Source: Paraburkholderia guartelaensis
GTDB taxonomy: Bacteria > Pseudomonadota > Gammaproteobacteria > Burkholderiales > Burkholderiaceae
DNA length: 64,000 bases
Direction: 5' to 3'
NCBI RefSeq assembly: GCF_004353905.1
Contig: NZ_SMOD01000027.1
Coordinates: 1-64,000 of the forward strand
The position numbers and the translations under genes were made by a program. Shown one piece after another: positions 43,795 to 53,100 of this stretch (positions are counted from its first letter, which is position 1; each line of letters begins with the position of its first letter). Below the pieces are notes generated by a model that saw nothing but the letters and a program-made list of their open reading frames with translations, had not been told where the DNA came from and did not search any database.

Positions 43795-44850
43795 TCAGGC
43801 GGCGAGTTTTTGTTCGACCGGCCGATCGTCTCGCATCGGGTCGCTCTCTTCGCGGGCAATGCCTGGCTCGAGGTTACAACGATCGGCTGCCAGAGCCACA
43901 GCGAGATCCAGAAGTTGCTTGCTCGAATCTGCATGACCCAGATGAGACGGCATGGCCTCTTCAATCCGGCCCGCCTCTATGGCCCGGGGGATCTGCGCGA
44001 GTAAATCTGCGATCAGCGCTTGTCGCCTGCGGAATGCAGCGCGCCGGTTTGACGGGACCTCACTGACGTCGCGGTGATGCAGGTGAAGCGGCAGCACATA
44101 CCGCCCATTGCCTTCAATGCCACCCAATTCCTGCCAGAAGCCGTCGTAATCCGCGCGTATCTGTTCCCGCCTGGAGTCGGAAACGTGTGTCTTCTTCGTC
44201 ACGCCAGTCAGCACGTCCACCCCTGCCATCCTGGACAATACGCAGACGGCCTCCATGACAGCAGCCTTGGGCCGCAATCCATGGCATGCGCGCGTGGCCT
44301 CGCGCACCCGCTCCCTGGCCGCGCCGGATGGCCCTTGCAGGCCGCCGATCAGCGCCCCGGTTTTCCCCGATTCGGCGTGCCCCTCGAAACTGATTGTCGC
44401 CCACGCAAGATCGACGCGGTCGACCACGTCGCGCCAGGCGACGGTCAGCAACCCTTCGCGCCAACAACGTACCGGCTCGCTCACGACGATGGCGTACCTG
44501 CCGCTCGATGCCAAAGTCACGTCTGCCGAATTCAGATAAAGACTGCGCACCAGATCGTCGCCGAAACGTTCCCGCACGACCCGAAAATGTCCGCACAGCA
44601 ACTCGGCACGCGCGCAGGCACGCATGTCCGCCTGGACGAAGCGGCGAAAGGGACGTTCGAGATAGCGCCGGTTACGGACGACAATATCGGCAAGCAGGGA
44701 GTCTGCCGCCAATCCACTCAGCCAGATGCGCGCCGCAAACGGGTGAAGCAGTGCGTACACGAGCACACGCCCCCTCCGAAACAGGGCGCCAGGACTTCTC
44801 CCAGGAATAACCCTCGCCAGCAAGCGGAAAATCTCGGAAATCGATTTCAT
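43795..44850 (-). CDS. VirK/YbjX-family protein (DUF535)
   Basis: 351 residues. Family signatures: RIWLSGLAADSLLADIVVRN, RRYLERPFRRFVQADM, YAIVVSEPVRCWREGLLTVA and HYRYLPLHLHHR-like VLPLHLHHRDVSEVPSNRR near the C-terminus. DUF535 proteins (VirK of Shigella/Salmonella, YbjX) support virulence or resistance to envelope stress, but the biochemical role is unresolved. No signal peptide is evident. It is monocistronic and convergent with icd. Its upstream region holds repeated CGTTAC boxes that could bind an OmpR-type regulator. Confidence 0.8.
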   Translation of the reverse strand: MKSISEIFRLLARVIPGRSPGALFRRGRVLVYALLHPFAARIWLSGLAADSLLADIVVRNRRYLERPFRRFVQADMRACARAELLCGHFRVVRERFGDDLVRSLYLNSADVTLASSGRYAIVVSEPVRCWREGLLTVAWRDVVDRVDLAWATISFEGHAESGKTGALIGGLQGPSGAARERVREATRACHGLRPKAAVMEAVCVLSRMAGVDVLTGVTKKTHVSDSRREQIRADYDGFWQELGGIEGNGRYVLPLHLHHRDVSEVPSNRRAAFRRRQALIADLLAQIPRAIEAGRIEEAMPSHLGHADSSKQLLDLAVALAADRCNLEPGIAREESDPMRDDRPVEQKLAA

Positions 44851-45120
44851 TGTCCGCGATCCGTTTTCATGAATGGCCTAAACGCGAAGGCAACCGATGC
44901 AGCCGTGACGGCGTTGCGCCTGGCGCCCGATGACGATCCGATTGCCGGTGGGTGAAATTTGCTGCGCAAATGCATCGCAGTCCTTAAAAAAAATTGCCTC
45001 ACTCACCGATCTTCGATACACGGGATGTCACATAGCAGTCGTTCGGTCAGCCGATGCGAACGCTCTTACGAGGGTTCGACCAACTGTCGAGGTCATGAAA
45101 CATATCACAGTATTACGAAC

Positions 45121-45175
45121 CGTTACAGAATTTTTCAACGGAGGGCCCAATCGTTACATTTTCGTAAACGTTATG
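45121..45175. promoter_or_regulatory. Repeated CGTTAC/T boxes upstream of DUF535 gene
   Basis: CGTTACA occurs at 45121-45127 and 45152-45158, with a variant CGTTATG at 45169-45175. Direct-repeat boxes of this kind resemble OmpR/PhoP-family sites (TGTAAC in reverse). Which gene is controlled is uncertain, because the site lies about 270 bases upstream of the DUF535 start. Confidence 0.35.
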
Positions 45176-45232
45176 AAACCTCCAAGCAAACGTCCAAGTC
45201 CCATTTCCCGCGAATCCGTAATGCACCACCCG

Positions 45233-45260
45233 AAAAAAAGCCGCTCCGAAGAGCGGCTTT
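45233..45260 (-). terminator. Intrinsic terminator of ilvD
   Basis: On the minus strand GCCGCTC - TTCG - GAGCGGC forms a perfect 7-bp stem with a UUCG loop and then TTTTTTT. It is about 50 bases beyond the ilvD stop and correctly oriented. Confidence 0.92.
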
Positions 45261-45306
45261 CGTGCAGACCAGATCTGCCGATCGACGGGCGAGGCCCGTC
45301 ACAGCG

Positions 45307-47166
45307 TCAGTCGTCCAGCAGCGAGAGGTCGCGCACGGCGCCCTTGTCGGCCGACATCACGAGCTTGGCGTAGGCCTTCAGCGCCGCCGACACCTTGCGC
45401 GGACGCGCCTTCGCCGGCTTCCAGCCCTTGGCGTTCTGCTCTTCGCGGCGGCGCGCGAGTTCTTCGTCCGAGACCAGCACGTTGATCGTGCGGTTCGGAA
45501 TGTCGATGCGGATCTTGTCGCCGTCGCGCACGAGGCCGATTGCGCCGCCCGCTGCCGCTTCCGGCGAGCAGTGGCCGATCGAGAGGCCCGAGGTGCCGCC
45601 CGAGAAGCGGCCGTCGGTCAGCAGCGCGCACGCCTTGCCGAGGCCCTTCGACTTGATGTAGCTCGTCGGGTAGAGCATTTCCTGCATGCCGGGGCCGCCC
45701 TTCGGGCCTTCATAGCGCACGATCACCACGTCGCCGGCCTTGACCTTGTCGGCGAGGATGTTTTCCACCGCTTCGTCCTGCGATTCGGTCACGTGAGCCG
45801 TGCCTTCGAACACGAGGATGCTGTCGTCCACGCCTGCGGTCTTCACCACGCAGCCGTCGAGCGCGATGTTGCCGGTCAGCACGGCAAGGCCGCCTTCCTT
45901 CGAGAACGCGTGCTCATACGAGCGGATGCAGCCTTCGGCGCGGTCCGTGTCGAGGCTCGGCCAGCGCGTGTTCTGGCTGAACGCGACCTGGGTGGGAACG
46001 CCGGCGGGGCCAGCCATGTAGAACGTCTTGACCGCTTCGGACTGCGTGCGCGTGATATCCCATTGCTCCAGCGCGTCGCCGAGCGTCGGCGTGTGCACGG
46101 TCGGCACGTCGGTGTGCAGCTTGCCTGCGCGCGCAAGCTCGCCGAGGATCGCCATGATGCCGCCGGCGCGGTGCACGTCTTCGATGTGGTACTTATTCGT
46201 GTTCGGCGCGACCTTGCACAGTTGCGGCACGACGCGCGAAAGGCGGTCGATGTCCGTCATGCCGAACTCGATGCCCGCTTCCTGCGCAATGGCCAGCAAG
46301 TGGAGGATCGTGTTGGTCGAGCCGCCCATGGCGATGTCGAGCGTCATCGCGTTTTCGAACGCCTTGAAGCCCACCGAGCGCGGCAGCACGCGCTCGTCTT
46401 CCTGCTCGTAGTACTGGCGCGCGAGTTCGACGATGCGGCGGCCGGCGCGCTTGAAGAGCTGTTCGCGGTCGGCGTGCGTGGCGACCACAGTGCCGTTGCC
46501 CGGCAGCGAGAGGCCCAGCGCCTCGGTCAGGCAGTTCATCGAGTTAGCCGTGAACATGCCCGAGCACGAACCGCAGGTCGGGCAGGCGGAGCGCTCGACT
46601 TCGGCCACTTCGGCGTCGGAGTACTTGCTGTCCGCCGCGATCACCATGGCGTCGATCAGATCGAGCTTCTTGACTTCGATGGCCTTCGTGACCGGGTTCG
46701 CGAGGCGCGTCTTGCCCGCTTCCATCGGGCCGCCCGAGACGAAGATCACGGGGATGTTCAGGCGCATGGCGGCCATGAGCATGCCCGGGGTGATCTTGTC
46801 GCAGTTCGAGATGCAGACCATGGCGTCGGCGCAGTGCGCGTTGACCATGTATTCGACCGAATCCGCGATGATGTCGCGGCTCGGCAGCGAATACAGCATG
46901 CCGTCGTGGCCCATGGCGATGCCGTCATCGACGGCGATCGTGTTGAATTCCTTGGCCACGCCGCCCGCGGCTTCGATTTCGCGCGCAACGAGCTGGCCGA
47001 GGTCTTTCAGGTGCACATGGCCGGGAACGAACTGGGTGAACGAGTTGACGACCGCGATGATCGGCTTGGCAAAATCTTCGTCTTTCATGCCGGTGGCGCG
47101 CCAGAGGGAACGCGCACCTGCCATGTTGCGGCCGGCGGTGGAGGTTTTGGAACGGTATGCGGGCAT
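45307..47166 (-). CDS. ilvD: Dihydroxy-acid dehydratase
   Basis: 619 residues, the standard length. Fe-S ligands: CISNCDKITPG and CPTCGSCSGMFTANSMNCL. The active-site region has AMGGSTNTILHLLAIA and the lid serine segment DGRFSGGTSGLSIGHCSPEA. It dehydrates 2,3-dihydroxy-isovalerate and -methylvalerate in branched-chain amino-acid and pantothenate synthesis. The start was set at MPAYRSKTSTAGRNMAGAR (47166). The frame continues upstream for another 176 codons into the divergent gene, but that part is not homologous. It is monocistronic with a terminator. Confidence 0.96.
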   Translation of the reverse strand: MPAYRSKTSTAGRNMAGARSLWRATGMKDEDFAKPIIAVVNSFTQFVPGHVHLKDLGQLVAREIEAAGGVAKEFNTIAVDDGIAMGHDGMLYSLPSRDIIADSVEYMVNAHCADAMVCISNCDKITPGMLMAAMRLNIPVIFVSGGPMEAGKTRLANPVTKAIEVKKLDLIDAMVIAADSKYSDAEVAEVERSACPTCGSCSGMFTANSMNCLTEALGLSLPGNGTVVATHADREQLFKRAGRRIVELARQYYEQEDERVLPRSVGFKAFENAMTLDIAMGGSTNTILHLLAIAQEAGIEFGMTDIDRLSRVVPQLCKVAPNTNKYHIEDVHRAGGIMAILGELARAGKLHTDVPTVHTPTLGDALEQWDITRTQSEAVKTFYMAGPAGVPTQVAFSQNTRWPSLDTDRAEGCIRSYEHAFSKEGGLAVLTGNIALDGCVVKTAGVDDSILVFEGTAHVTESQDEAVENILADKVKAGDVVIVRYEGPKGGPGMQEMLYPTSYIKSKGLGKACALLTDGRFSGGTSGLSIGHCSPEAAAGGAIGLVRDGDKIRIDIPNRTINVLVSDEELARRREEQNAKGWKPAKARPRKVSAALKAYAKLVMSADKGAVRDLSLLDD

Positions 47167-47395
47167 TGTGGCTGTGGAAGAAAAATCGCAGAAAGGAAGC
47201 GGGCCACGGGAATAAAGGCCCCACGCACGCCCTTGCGAACAACCTCTTGAGCTGCGCTCTGGGCAAACCTTGCGATTATCCCACACGCATGCGCACCCCG
47301 CCGGATGGGCAGGATTTATCAGGGTTGCCGAACCTTGCCGAATCCCCCCGCCTGCACCACTATTCTTCGTCAAACCCGCGTGACGGAGAGAGCCC

Positions 47396-48784
47396 ATGTC
47401 CCTGCAGAACATCAAACACGTCGTTGTCGTGATGTTCGAGAACCGTTCGTTTGACACGATGCTTGGCGGCTTGTACACGAACGGCAGCAGCCCCACGCGT
47501 TTCCTGCCCGCCGCCAGCGCGGAACAGCCATTCGACGGGCTCAAGGCGGGCCTGAGCAATCCAACGAAGGCAGGCGGCACCATCGCCGCGACCTCGCCGG
47601 CCACCACGGCCACGCTGCCCGACCCGGACCCGCAGGAGACGTTCGCGAACGTGCGCGTGCAACTGCTTGGCAGCGCGGCAGGCGCAACGCCCATGTCGGG
47701 CTTCGTACAAGACTACGAGACGACCGCAACGACGGACGCAAGCCAGGTCATGCAGTGCCATAGCCCCGATCAGCTGAAGGTGCTCTCGACACTCGCGCGC
47801 GAATATGCCGTCTCCGACGCATGGTTCGCCCCCGTGCCGAGCCAGACCTGGCCGAACCGCGCATTCGCCCACGCGGGCACGTCGAACGGCCACGTCGACA
47901 ACGGCTCGCCGCCCGACCCCTTCGAATGGCAAGTGCGCACCATCTTCAACGTGCTGGGCGACGTGGGCGCGAGCTGGGCCGTGTACAGCGCCGCGCTCGT
48001 CGCGCCTTCGCTCACGCTCACGATGTTCCCGACGTTATGGGATCCGAAATATAAGGCGAACTTCCAGCGCTTCGCCAACTTCGTCTCGGCTTGCCAGAAC
48101 AACACGCTGCCGCAGTATTCGTTCATCGAGCCGCGTTTTCTGCTCGATCCCAACGACCAGCACCCGCCACACGATGTCTACGCGGGCGAAAGCTTTCTCT
48201 ACGACATCTGGCATGCGTTGAGCACGTCGCCCGCATGGCCCGAAACACTGCTCGTCATCACCTACGACGAGCACGGAGGCACCTACGACCACGTGCTGCC
48301 CCCCGCCAACGCCGTGGCGCCCGATGCCGCGAGCAACCCGGGCGACCAGAACTTCGCCTTCGACAGCTTCGGTGTGCGCGTGCCGGCGGTGGTGGTTTCG
48401 CCGTATATCGCGCCGGGCACCGTGTTCCGCTCGCCCAACACCACACCCTACGACCACACGTCGATTCTCGCCACACTGCGCGACTGGCTCGGCATCGCGC
48501 CCGCCGACATGCTCCCGAGCAAGCGCGTGGCGGCCGCGCCCACGCTCGCTCCCTTGCTCACGCTGGACGCACCGCGCACCGACCTGCCGGCTATCGCCGC
48601 GCCGCCGGCTTCCGGATTCATCGCCACCAATCTCGCCCGCCCGCTCAATGACCTGCAAAAGAGTCTCGTGAGCGGCACGGCGCGGCGCTCGGGGCTCGAC
48701 CCGGCAGCCACGCTCGGGACGATGCCGACTCGCCAGCACGCAGTGGACTTCTTCCACAACCTGCTGTCGTCCGACCAACCCTGA
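47396..48784 (+). CDS. Phosphoesterase (phospholipase C / AcpA-like family)
   Basis: 462 residues. N-terminal VVVMFENRSFDTMLGG is the metal- and nucleophile-binding signature of the phospholipase C/acid phosphatase family. Later WFAPVPSQTWPNRAFAHAGT, LLVITYDEHGGTYDHVLPP and YDHTSILATLRDWLG supply further metal ligands. It starts at this motif with no signal peptide, so the enzyme would stay in the cytosol unless exported otherwise. The substrate (phospholipid or phosphomonoester) is undetermined. TGACGGAGAG precedes the start. It is divergent from ilvD and convergent with a LysR gene. Confidence 0.88.
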   Translation: MSLQNIKHVVVVMFENRSFDTMLGGLYTNGSSPTRFLPAASAEQPFDGLKAGLSNPTKAGGTIAATSPATTATLPDPDPQETFANVRVQLLGSAAGATPMSGFVQDYETTATTDASQVMQCHSPDQLKVLSTLAREYAVSDAWFAPVPSQTWPNRAFAHAGTSNGHVDNGSPPDPFEWQVRTIFNVLGDVGASWAVYSAALVAPSLTLTMFPTLWDPKYKANFQRFANFVSACQNNTLPQYSFIEPRFLLDPNDQHPPHDVYAGESFLYDIWHALSTSPAWPETLLVITYDEHGGTYDHVLPPANAVAPDAASNPGDQNFAFDSFGVRVPAVVVSPYIAPGTVFRSPNTTPYDHTSILATLRDWLGIAPADMLPSKRVAAAPTLAPLLTLDAPRTDLPAIAAPPASGFIATNLARPLNDLQKSLVSGTARRSGLDPAATLGTMPTRQHAVDFFHNLLSSDQP

Positions 48785-48809
48785 GCAGACGAAAAAACCA
48801 AAAGCCGCC

Positions 48810-49706
48810 TCAGGCTTCGCCCAGCCTTTCCTGTGAAATCAACGCGAGCAGCACGTCCGAAAACGCATTGGCGGCGAGCGTGCTCGATGCACGCCGCCGC
48901 TTGAGCAGCGCGACGGTGCGCTGTGGCAACGCCGGCGCGACCGGCAGCGTGACGAGCCCGCGATGCTCGCGCAGCACCGCCGAAGGCAGCAGCGTGGCGA
49001 GCGTGCCGTCCTTCACGAGCTTGAGCACCGTGCCCACTGAATTGGCTTGCAGCATCACGCGCGGAATCAACTGATGCGCACGGAAATAGGCATCGGCGAA
49101 GCGCCGCACCACGAAGTCGGGGCTCAATAGCGCAAGCGGCATCGTCCCCAGCTGCTCCGCCGTTACTTCCGCGCGGCGGCGCGCCAGCGGATGGCGCGTG
49201 GCCACGAGCAGCGCCATGTGCTCGGCAAAGAGCGGACGCACTTCGATTTCGTCGGAGCGCACATCCGTGAAGCCAATGCCGAGATCGAGTTCGTCACGCT
49301 CGAGTCCGCCTTCGATGTCTTCGAGCGGCCGCTCGCTCACGTCGAGCGCGATCGCCGGGTGCGCCTCGCGAAAACCGCGTAGCGCCGGGCCGATCAGATA
49401 TTCCGCGAAGGTCGGGGTATAGGCGAGCCGCAGCAGGCCGCGCGTGAGGTCGCGCACCTCGTTGAGCGCGCGCTTGCCGGCATCGAGATGCGCGAGCGCC
49501 TGGCGCGCGTGTTCGATGTAGACGCGCCCGAATTCGGTGAGGCTGATGGCGCGGCCGCTGCGGTCGAACAGCGCGCCGCCGAGATCGTTTTCCAGTTGGC
49601 GGATCTGCTGTGAAAGCGCCGGCTGCGAGACGTGCAGCACTTCGGCTGCACGCGTGAAATTCTTCAACTCCGCCACGGTGAGCACGTAGCGTATCGAGCG
49701 AAGCAT
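48810..49706 (-). CDS. LysR-family regulator (CynR-like)
   Basis: 298 residues from Met 49706. The winged helix is MLRSIRYVLTVAELKNFTRA, AEVLHVSQPALSQQIRQLEN, ISLTEFGRVYIEHARQ. The effector domain runs from about residue 90 to 290, with MALLVATRHPLARR. The subgroup resembles CynR/CbbR-like regulators by the QPALSQQIRQLE block. An alternative start at 49745 adds 13 non-homologous residues, and GAGGCAG is positioned for 49706. The target is unknown; a one-helix protein gene is divergent and the phosphoesterase convergent. Confidence 0.88.
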   Translation of the reverse strand: MLRSIRYVLTVAELKNFTRAAEVLHVSQPALSQQIRQLENDLGGALFDRSGRAISLTEFGRVYIEHARQALAHLDAGKRALNEVRDLTRGLLRLAYTPTFAEYLIGPALRGFREAHPAIALDVSERPLEDIEGGLERDELDLGIGFTDVRSDEIEVRPLFAEHMALLVATRHPLARRRAEVTAEQLGTMPLALLSPDFVVRRFADAYFRAHQLIPRVMLQANSVGTVLKLVKDGTLATLLPSAVLREHRGLVTLPVAPALPQRTVALLKRRRASSTLAANAFSDVLLALISQERLGEA

Positions 49707-49885
49707 CAAGATGGCTGCCTCCCGAATGTCTCCGGTTTTTTTCATAAGGCGCGCTTATCGTGACGATCCGAATATCGTCTTGGACGTGGACGCGCGCCCT
49801 GCGCAAAATGGTTTGCGATGGCGGCGATGCGGCGCGATGCGCGCGGCCTCTCCCGCCGGACACCATTCTACCGGGGAGCAAACGG

Positions 49886-50188
49886 ATGTTCGAGTCGATC
49901 TCGATGAGTGTGGTGGCGGTGTTCGCAGGCGCGTGCCTGACGTTTCTCATCGCCATCCTGCTGCCCGAACCCGTTGTGACCAAAGGCGCCCAAGGCGGCC
50001 TTTATGCCGGGCTCGGCAACGAAGATGAAGATTTCGCGCGCGCGGACCAGGCGCGCACGCGCCGCTTTCGCGCGCTGCAAACGTGGCGCGCGGCCTCAGG
50101 CCGCCCCTCGCAGAGCCGGGCCGAAGCCGCGCCGCGCCCCGTCAATAGACGTCGCGTACGTAGCGCTTGTCCCGTCCGAGCGCACTGA
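49886..50188 (+). CDS. Small single-helix membrane protein, hypothetical
   Basis: 100 residues from ATG 49886, with CGGGGAGC upstream. One hydrophobic helix (about residues 7-26, MSVVAVFAGACLTFLIAILL) is followed by a highly charged Arg/Gln-rich tail. The 3' end overlaps the convergent nitrate-reductase gene by 47 bases, so the last 15 codons may be fortuitous. There is no recognisable family. The strong ribosome site and helix favour a real protein. Confidence 0.5.
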   Translation: MFESISMSVVAVFAGACLTFLIAILLPEPVVTKGAQGGLYAGLGNEDEDFARADQARTRRFRALQTWRAASGRPSQSRAEAAPRPVNRRRVRSACPVRAH

Positions 50189-53100
50189 CGTAGTCGTGCG
50201 CGGCCTCGGCGCTCATGCCGCCATGGCCCGCCACCACCTCCCTGAGCGCTACATCCACGTCCTTCGCCATGCGGCTCGCATCGCCGCACACGTAGAGGTG
50301 CGCCCCTTCCTGCAGCCACGCCCATAGCTGCGCGCCCTGCTCGCGCATGCGGTCCTGCACGTAGACCTTCTCGCTCTGGTCACGCGAAAACGCGAGGTCG
50401 AGGCGGTCGAGATGGCCGTCCTTGCGCATTTGCTCCAGTTCGTCGCGGTAGTAGAAGTCGGTGGCCGCGTGCTGCTCGCCGAAGAAGAGCCAGTTGCGGC
50501 CCGTGTCGCCGCGCGCCTGGCGCTCGTGCAGGAAGGCGCGGAAAGGCGCGACACCCGTGCCGGGACCGACCATGATCATCGGCGCGTCGCCACTGCGCGG
50601 CGGCCGGAAATGCGTGCTCTTCTGCACGAACACCGGGACGCTGCCCTCCTGCGCGCGGTCGGCGAGGAAAGTGGAGGCCACGCCCTTGCGCTCGCGGCGG
50701 CCGTTGCTGTAGCGCACGGCCGAAACCGTCAGATGCACTTCGCCCGCGTGCGCCTTCGGGCTCGACGAAATCGAATAGAGCCGCGGCTGCAGGCGCTTGA
50801 GCATGCCGAGCAGTTCGGGTGCGTTCATGTCGACGGGATATTCGTGGAGCACGTCGGCGAGCTGCTGGCCCCAGAGCCAGTTGCGCAGATCGCCCTTGCG
50901 CGTTTCTTCGAGCATCTCTTCGAGGCCCCGTGAGCGCGTGCGGGCCGCAATGAACGCGAGCGCATCGGGGTTCGGGCGCGCGATCTCGTAGTGCTTGCTG
51001 AGCGCTTCGGCAAGGCGCATCTCGCCGTGGCCGCTCACCGCGACCGGCGTGTCGGCGGCGAGGCGCGTGAGGCCCAGCAACTCGTCGACGAGCGCAGGAC
51101 AGTTGGTCGGCCACACGCCGAGCGCATCGCCTGCTTCGTAGTCGAGGCCCGCTTCGCCCGTTGCGAGCGAGAAGTAGCGCGTGTCCTTCGTCGCGCCCTT
51201 CATGTTCAGGCGGGCGTTCTTCAGCAGCTTCGAGGCGGCCGGGCGGGCCTTCGTCGCCGCGCAGCCCGGCAGCACCTCCGGAATCGAGCCGTCCGAGGGC
51301 ACCGCGTGCAGCGCCGCGTCCTCCTGCTTGATGCGCACGACGATGCGGTCGAGCCATGCGTCGGCGGCGCCCTGGTATTCGCTGTCGCAATCCACACGCT
51401 CCATGAGACGCGTGGCGCCCAGCGCTTCGAGGCGCGCATCGAGCTTGCGCCCGTGACCGCAGAACGCATCGTAGTTGCGGTCGCCGAAGGCGAGCACGGA
51501 AAAGCGCAGCGAAGAGAGGCGCGGTGCGTTGTCTGCCGCGAGCGCGCTCCAGAAGGCTTCGCCGTTGTCGGGCGCGTCGCCGTCGCCGAATGTGCTCGTC
51601 ATCAGGAGGACGTATTGCGCCTTTGCGAGGTTCGCGAGCGGGTAATCCGCCATACAGGCCGTGCGAATCTCGAAGCCCGAGTCCATCAGTTGCGTCGCAT
51701 ATTGCTCGACGAGCGATTCGACGTTGCCCGTCTGCGAGGCCCAGAGCAGCACGACCTTCGGGCGCGTGTGGGCGATGCGCACACCATGCGGCTTTTCTTC
51801 TGGCGCGCCCGGCGCGGCGAGCGCTGCCGTGCGCGCGACAGGTTCGCCGCGGCTGAACAGGCCCGCCAGCAGGCCGTCCAGCCAGACGCGCGTGTCGGCG
51901 GGAAACGGTGCGTGCGCGGGCAGCATGGGCACGCCAACGGGCTCGGCCGCCCTCAACGAGCGCAGGCCGCCCACGAAGCCCGCGAGGTACTGGCGCTGCA
52001 CGTCGCCCAGTTGCGGCGCGGCGACGTCGTCGAGACCGAGTAGCGTCGAAAAGGCATCGATACGGGACATGTCGAGTTCCTGAGACGGGTTGACGGCTTG
52101 CGCCGCGCTGTCGTATTCGGCAGACGCAATGGCGGCATCGGCGGCATCCGGCTTTCGCGTGGTCTCGCGCGGCGCGGCTTGCGGGCCGACGCGCGTGAGC
52201 GCAACCGCGCAGAATTTCAATTCGGGCTGCTGGGAAACAGGGTCGACCGCATCGCTCGTGACCGCGTTCACGCAAAGCTCCTCGCCATACACGTCGTTCC
52301 AGTGCATGGGCGCGAAGCAGTTGCCGGGACGCACGCGCTCGGTCACCACGGCGGGCAGCACCACACGACCGCGGCGCGAGCGCACTTCCACGCGGTCCTT
52401 CGCGGCAATGCCGAGCGCGGCGGCATCCTCGGGGTGAATCTCGACGAAGGGGCCCGGGTTGAGCTTGTTGAGCATCGGCACCTTGCCGGTCTTCGTCATG
52501 GTGTGCCACTGGTGCTGCAAGCGGCCCGTGTTGAATACGACCGGGAACGTGCCGTCGGGTAATTCGGCGGGCGCAACGTGCGGGCGCGCGAAGAACACGC
52601 CCTTGCCGTGCGGCGTGGCGAACGCGATGCGGGGGCGCGTGCCATCCGCGTTTTCCTTGAACGGCTGGCTCACGCCGTCGTTCACATAGCGCAGCGGGTT
52701 GCGGTCGCTCGAGGCATCCGGCGCGATGGGCCACTGCAGCGGCGTTTCGCGCAACTTCGCGTGGCTCGCGCCGCGCAGGTCGTAGCCCGTCTTCGGGTTC
52801 GCGAAGCGCGTGATTTCGTCGAACACCTCGGCTGCGCTCGCGTAGCTGAACGCTTCTGCAAAACCCATCTCGCAGGCCACGCGTGCGATGATCTGCCAGT
52901 CGGGCAGCGCCTCGCCCGGCGGCTCGACGGCCTGCTGCATGAGCGTCAGGTTGCGCTCGGAGTTGATCATCACGCCCTCGGCCTCGGCCCAGAGCGCGCC
53001 GGGCAGCAGCACGTCGGCGTACTGATTCGTTTCGGTGTCCAGAAAAGCGTCCTGGGCGATCACCAGTTCGGCGGCCCTCAGGCCCGCCACCACCGTTTGC

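Noticed and set aside
44959..47250. A 763-codon plus-strand frame over ilvD
   Set aside because: Antisense shadow of ilvD: composition is His/Arg/Val-rich and no motif is found.
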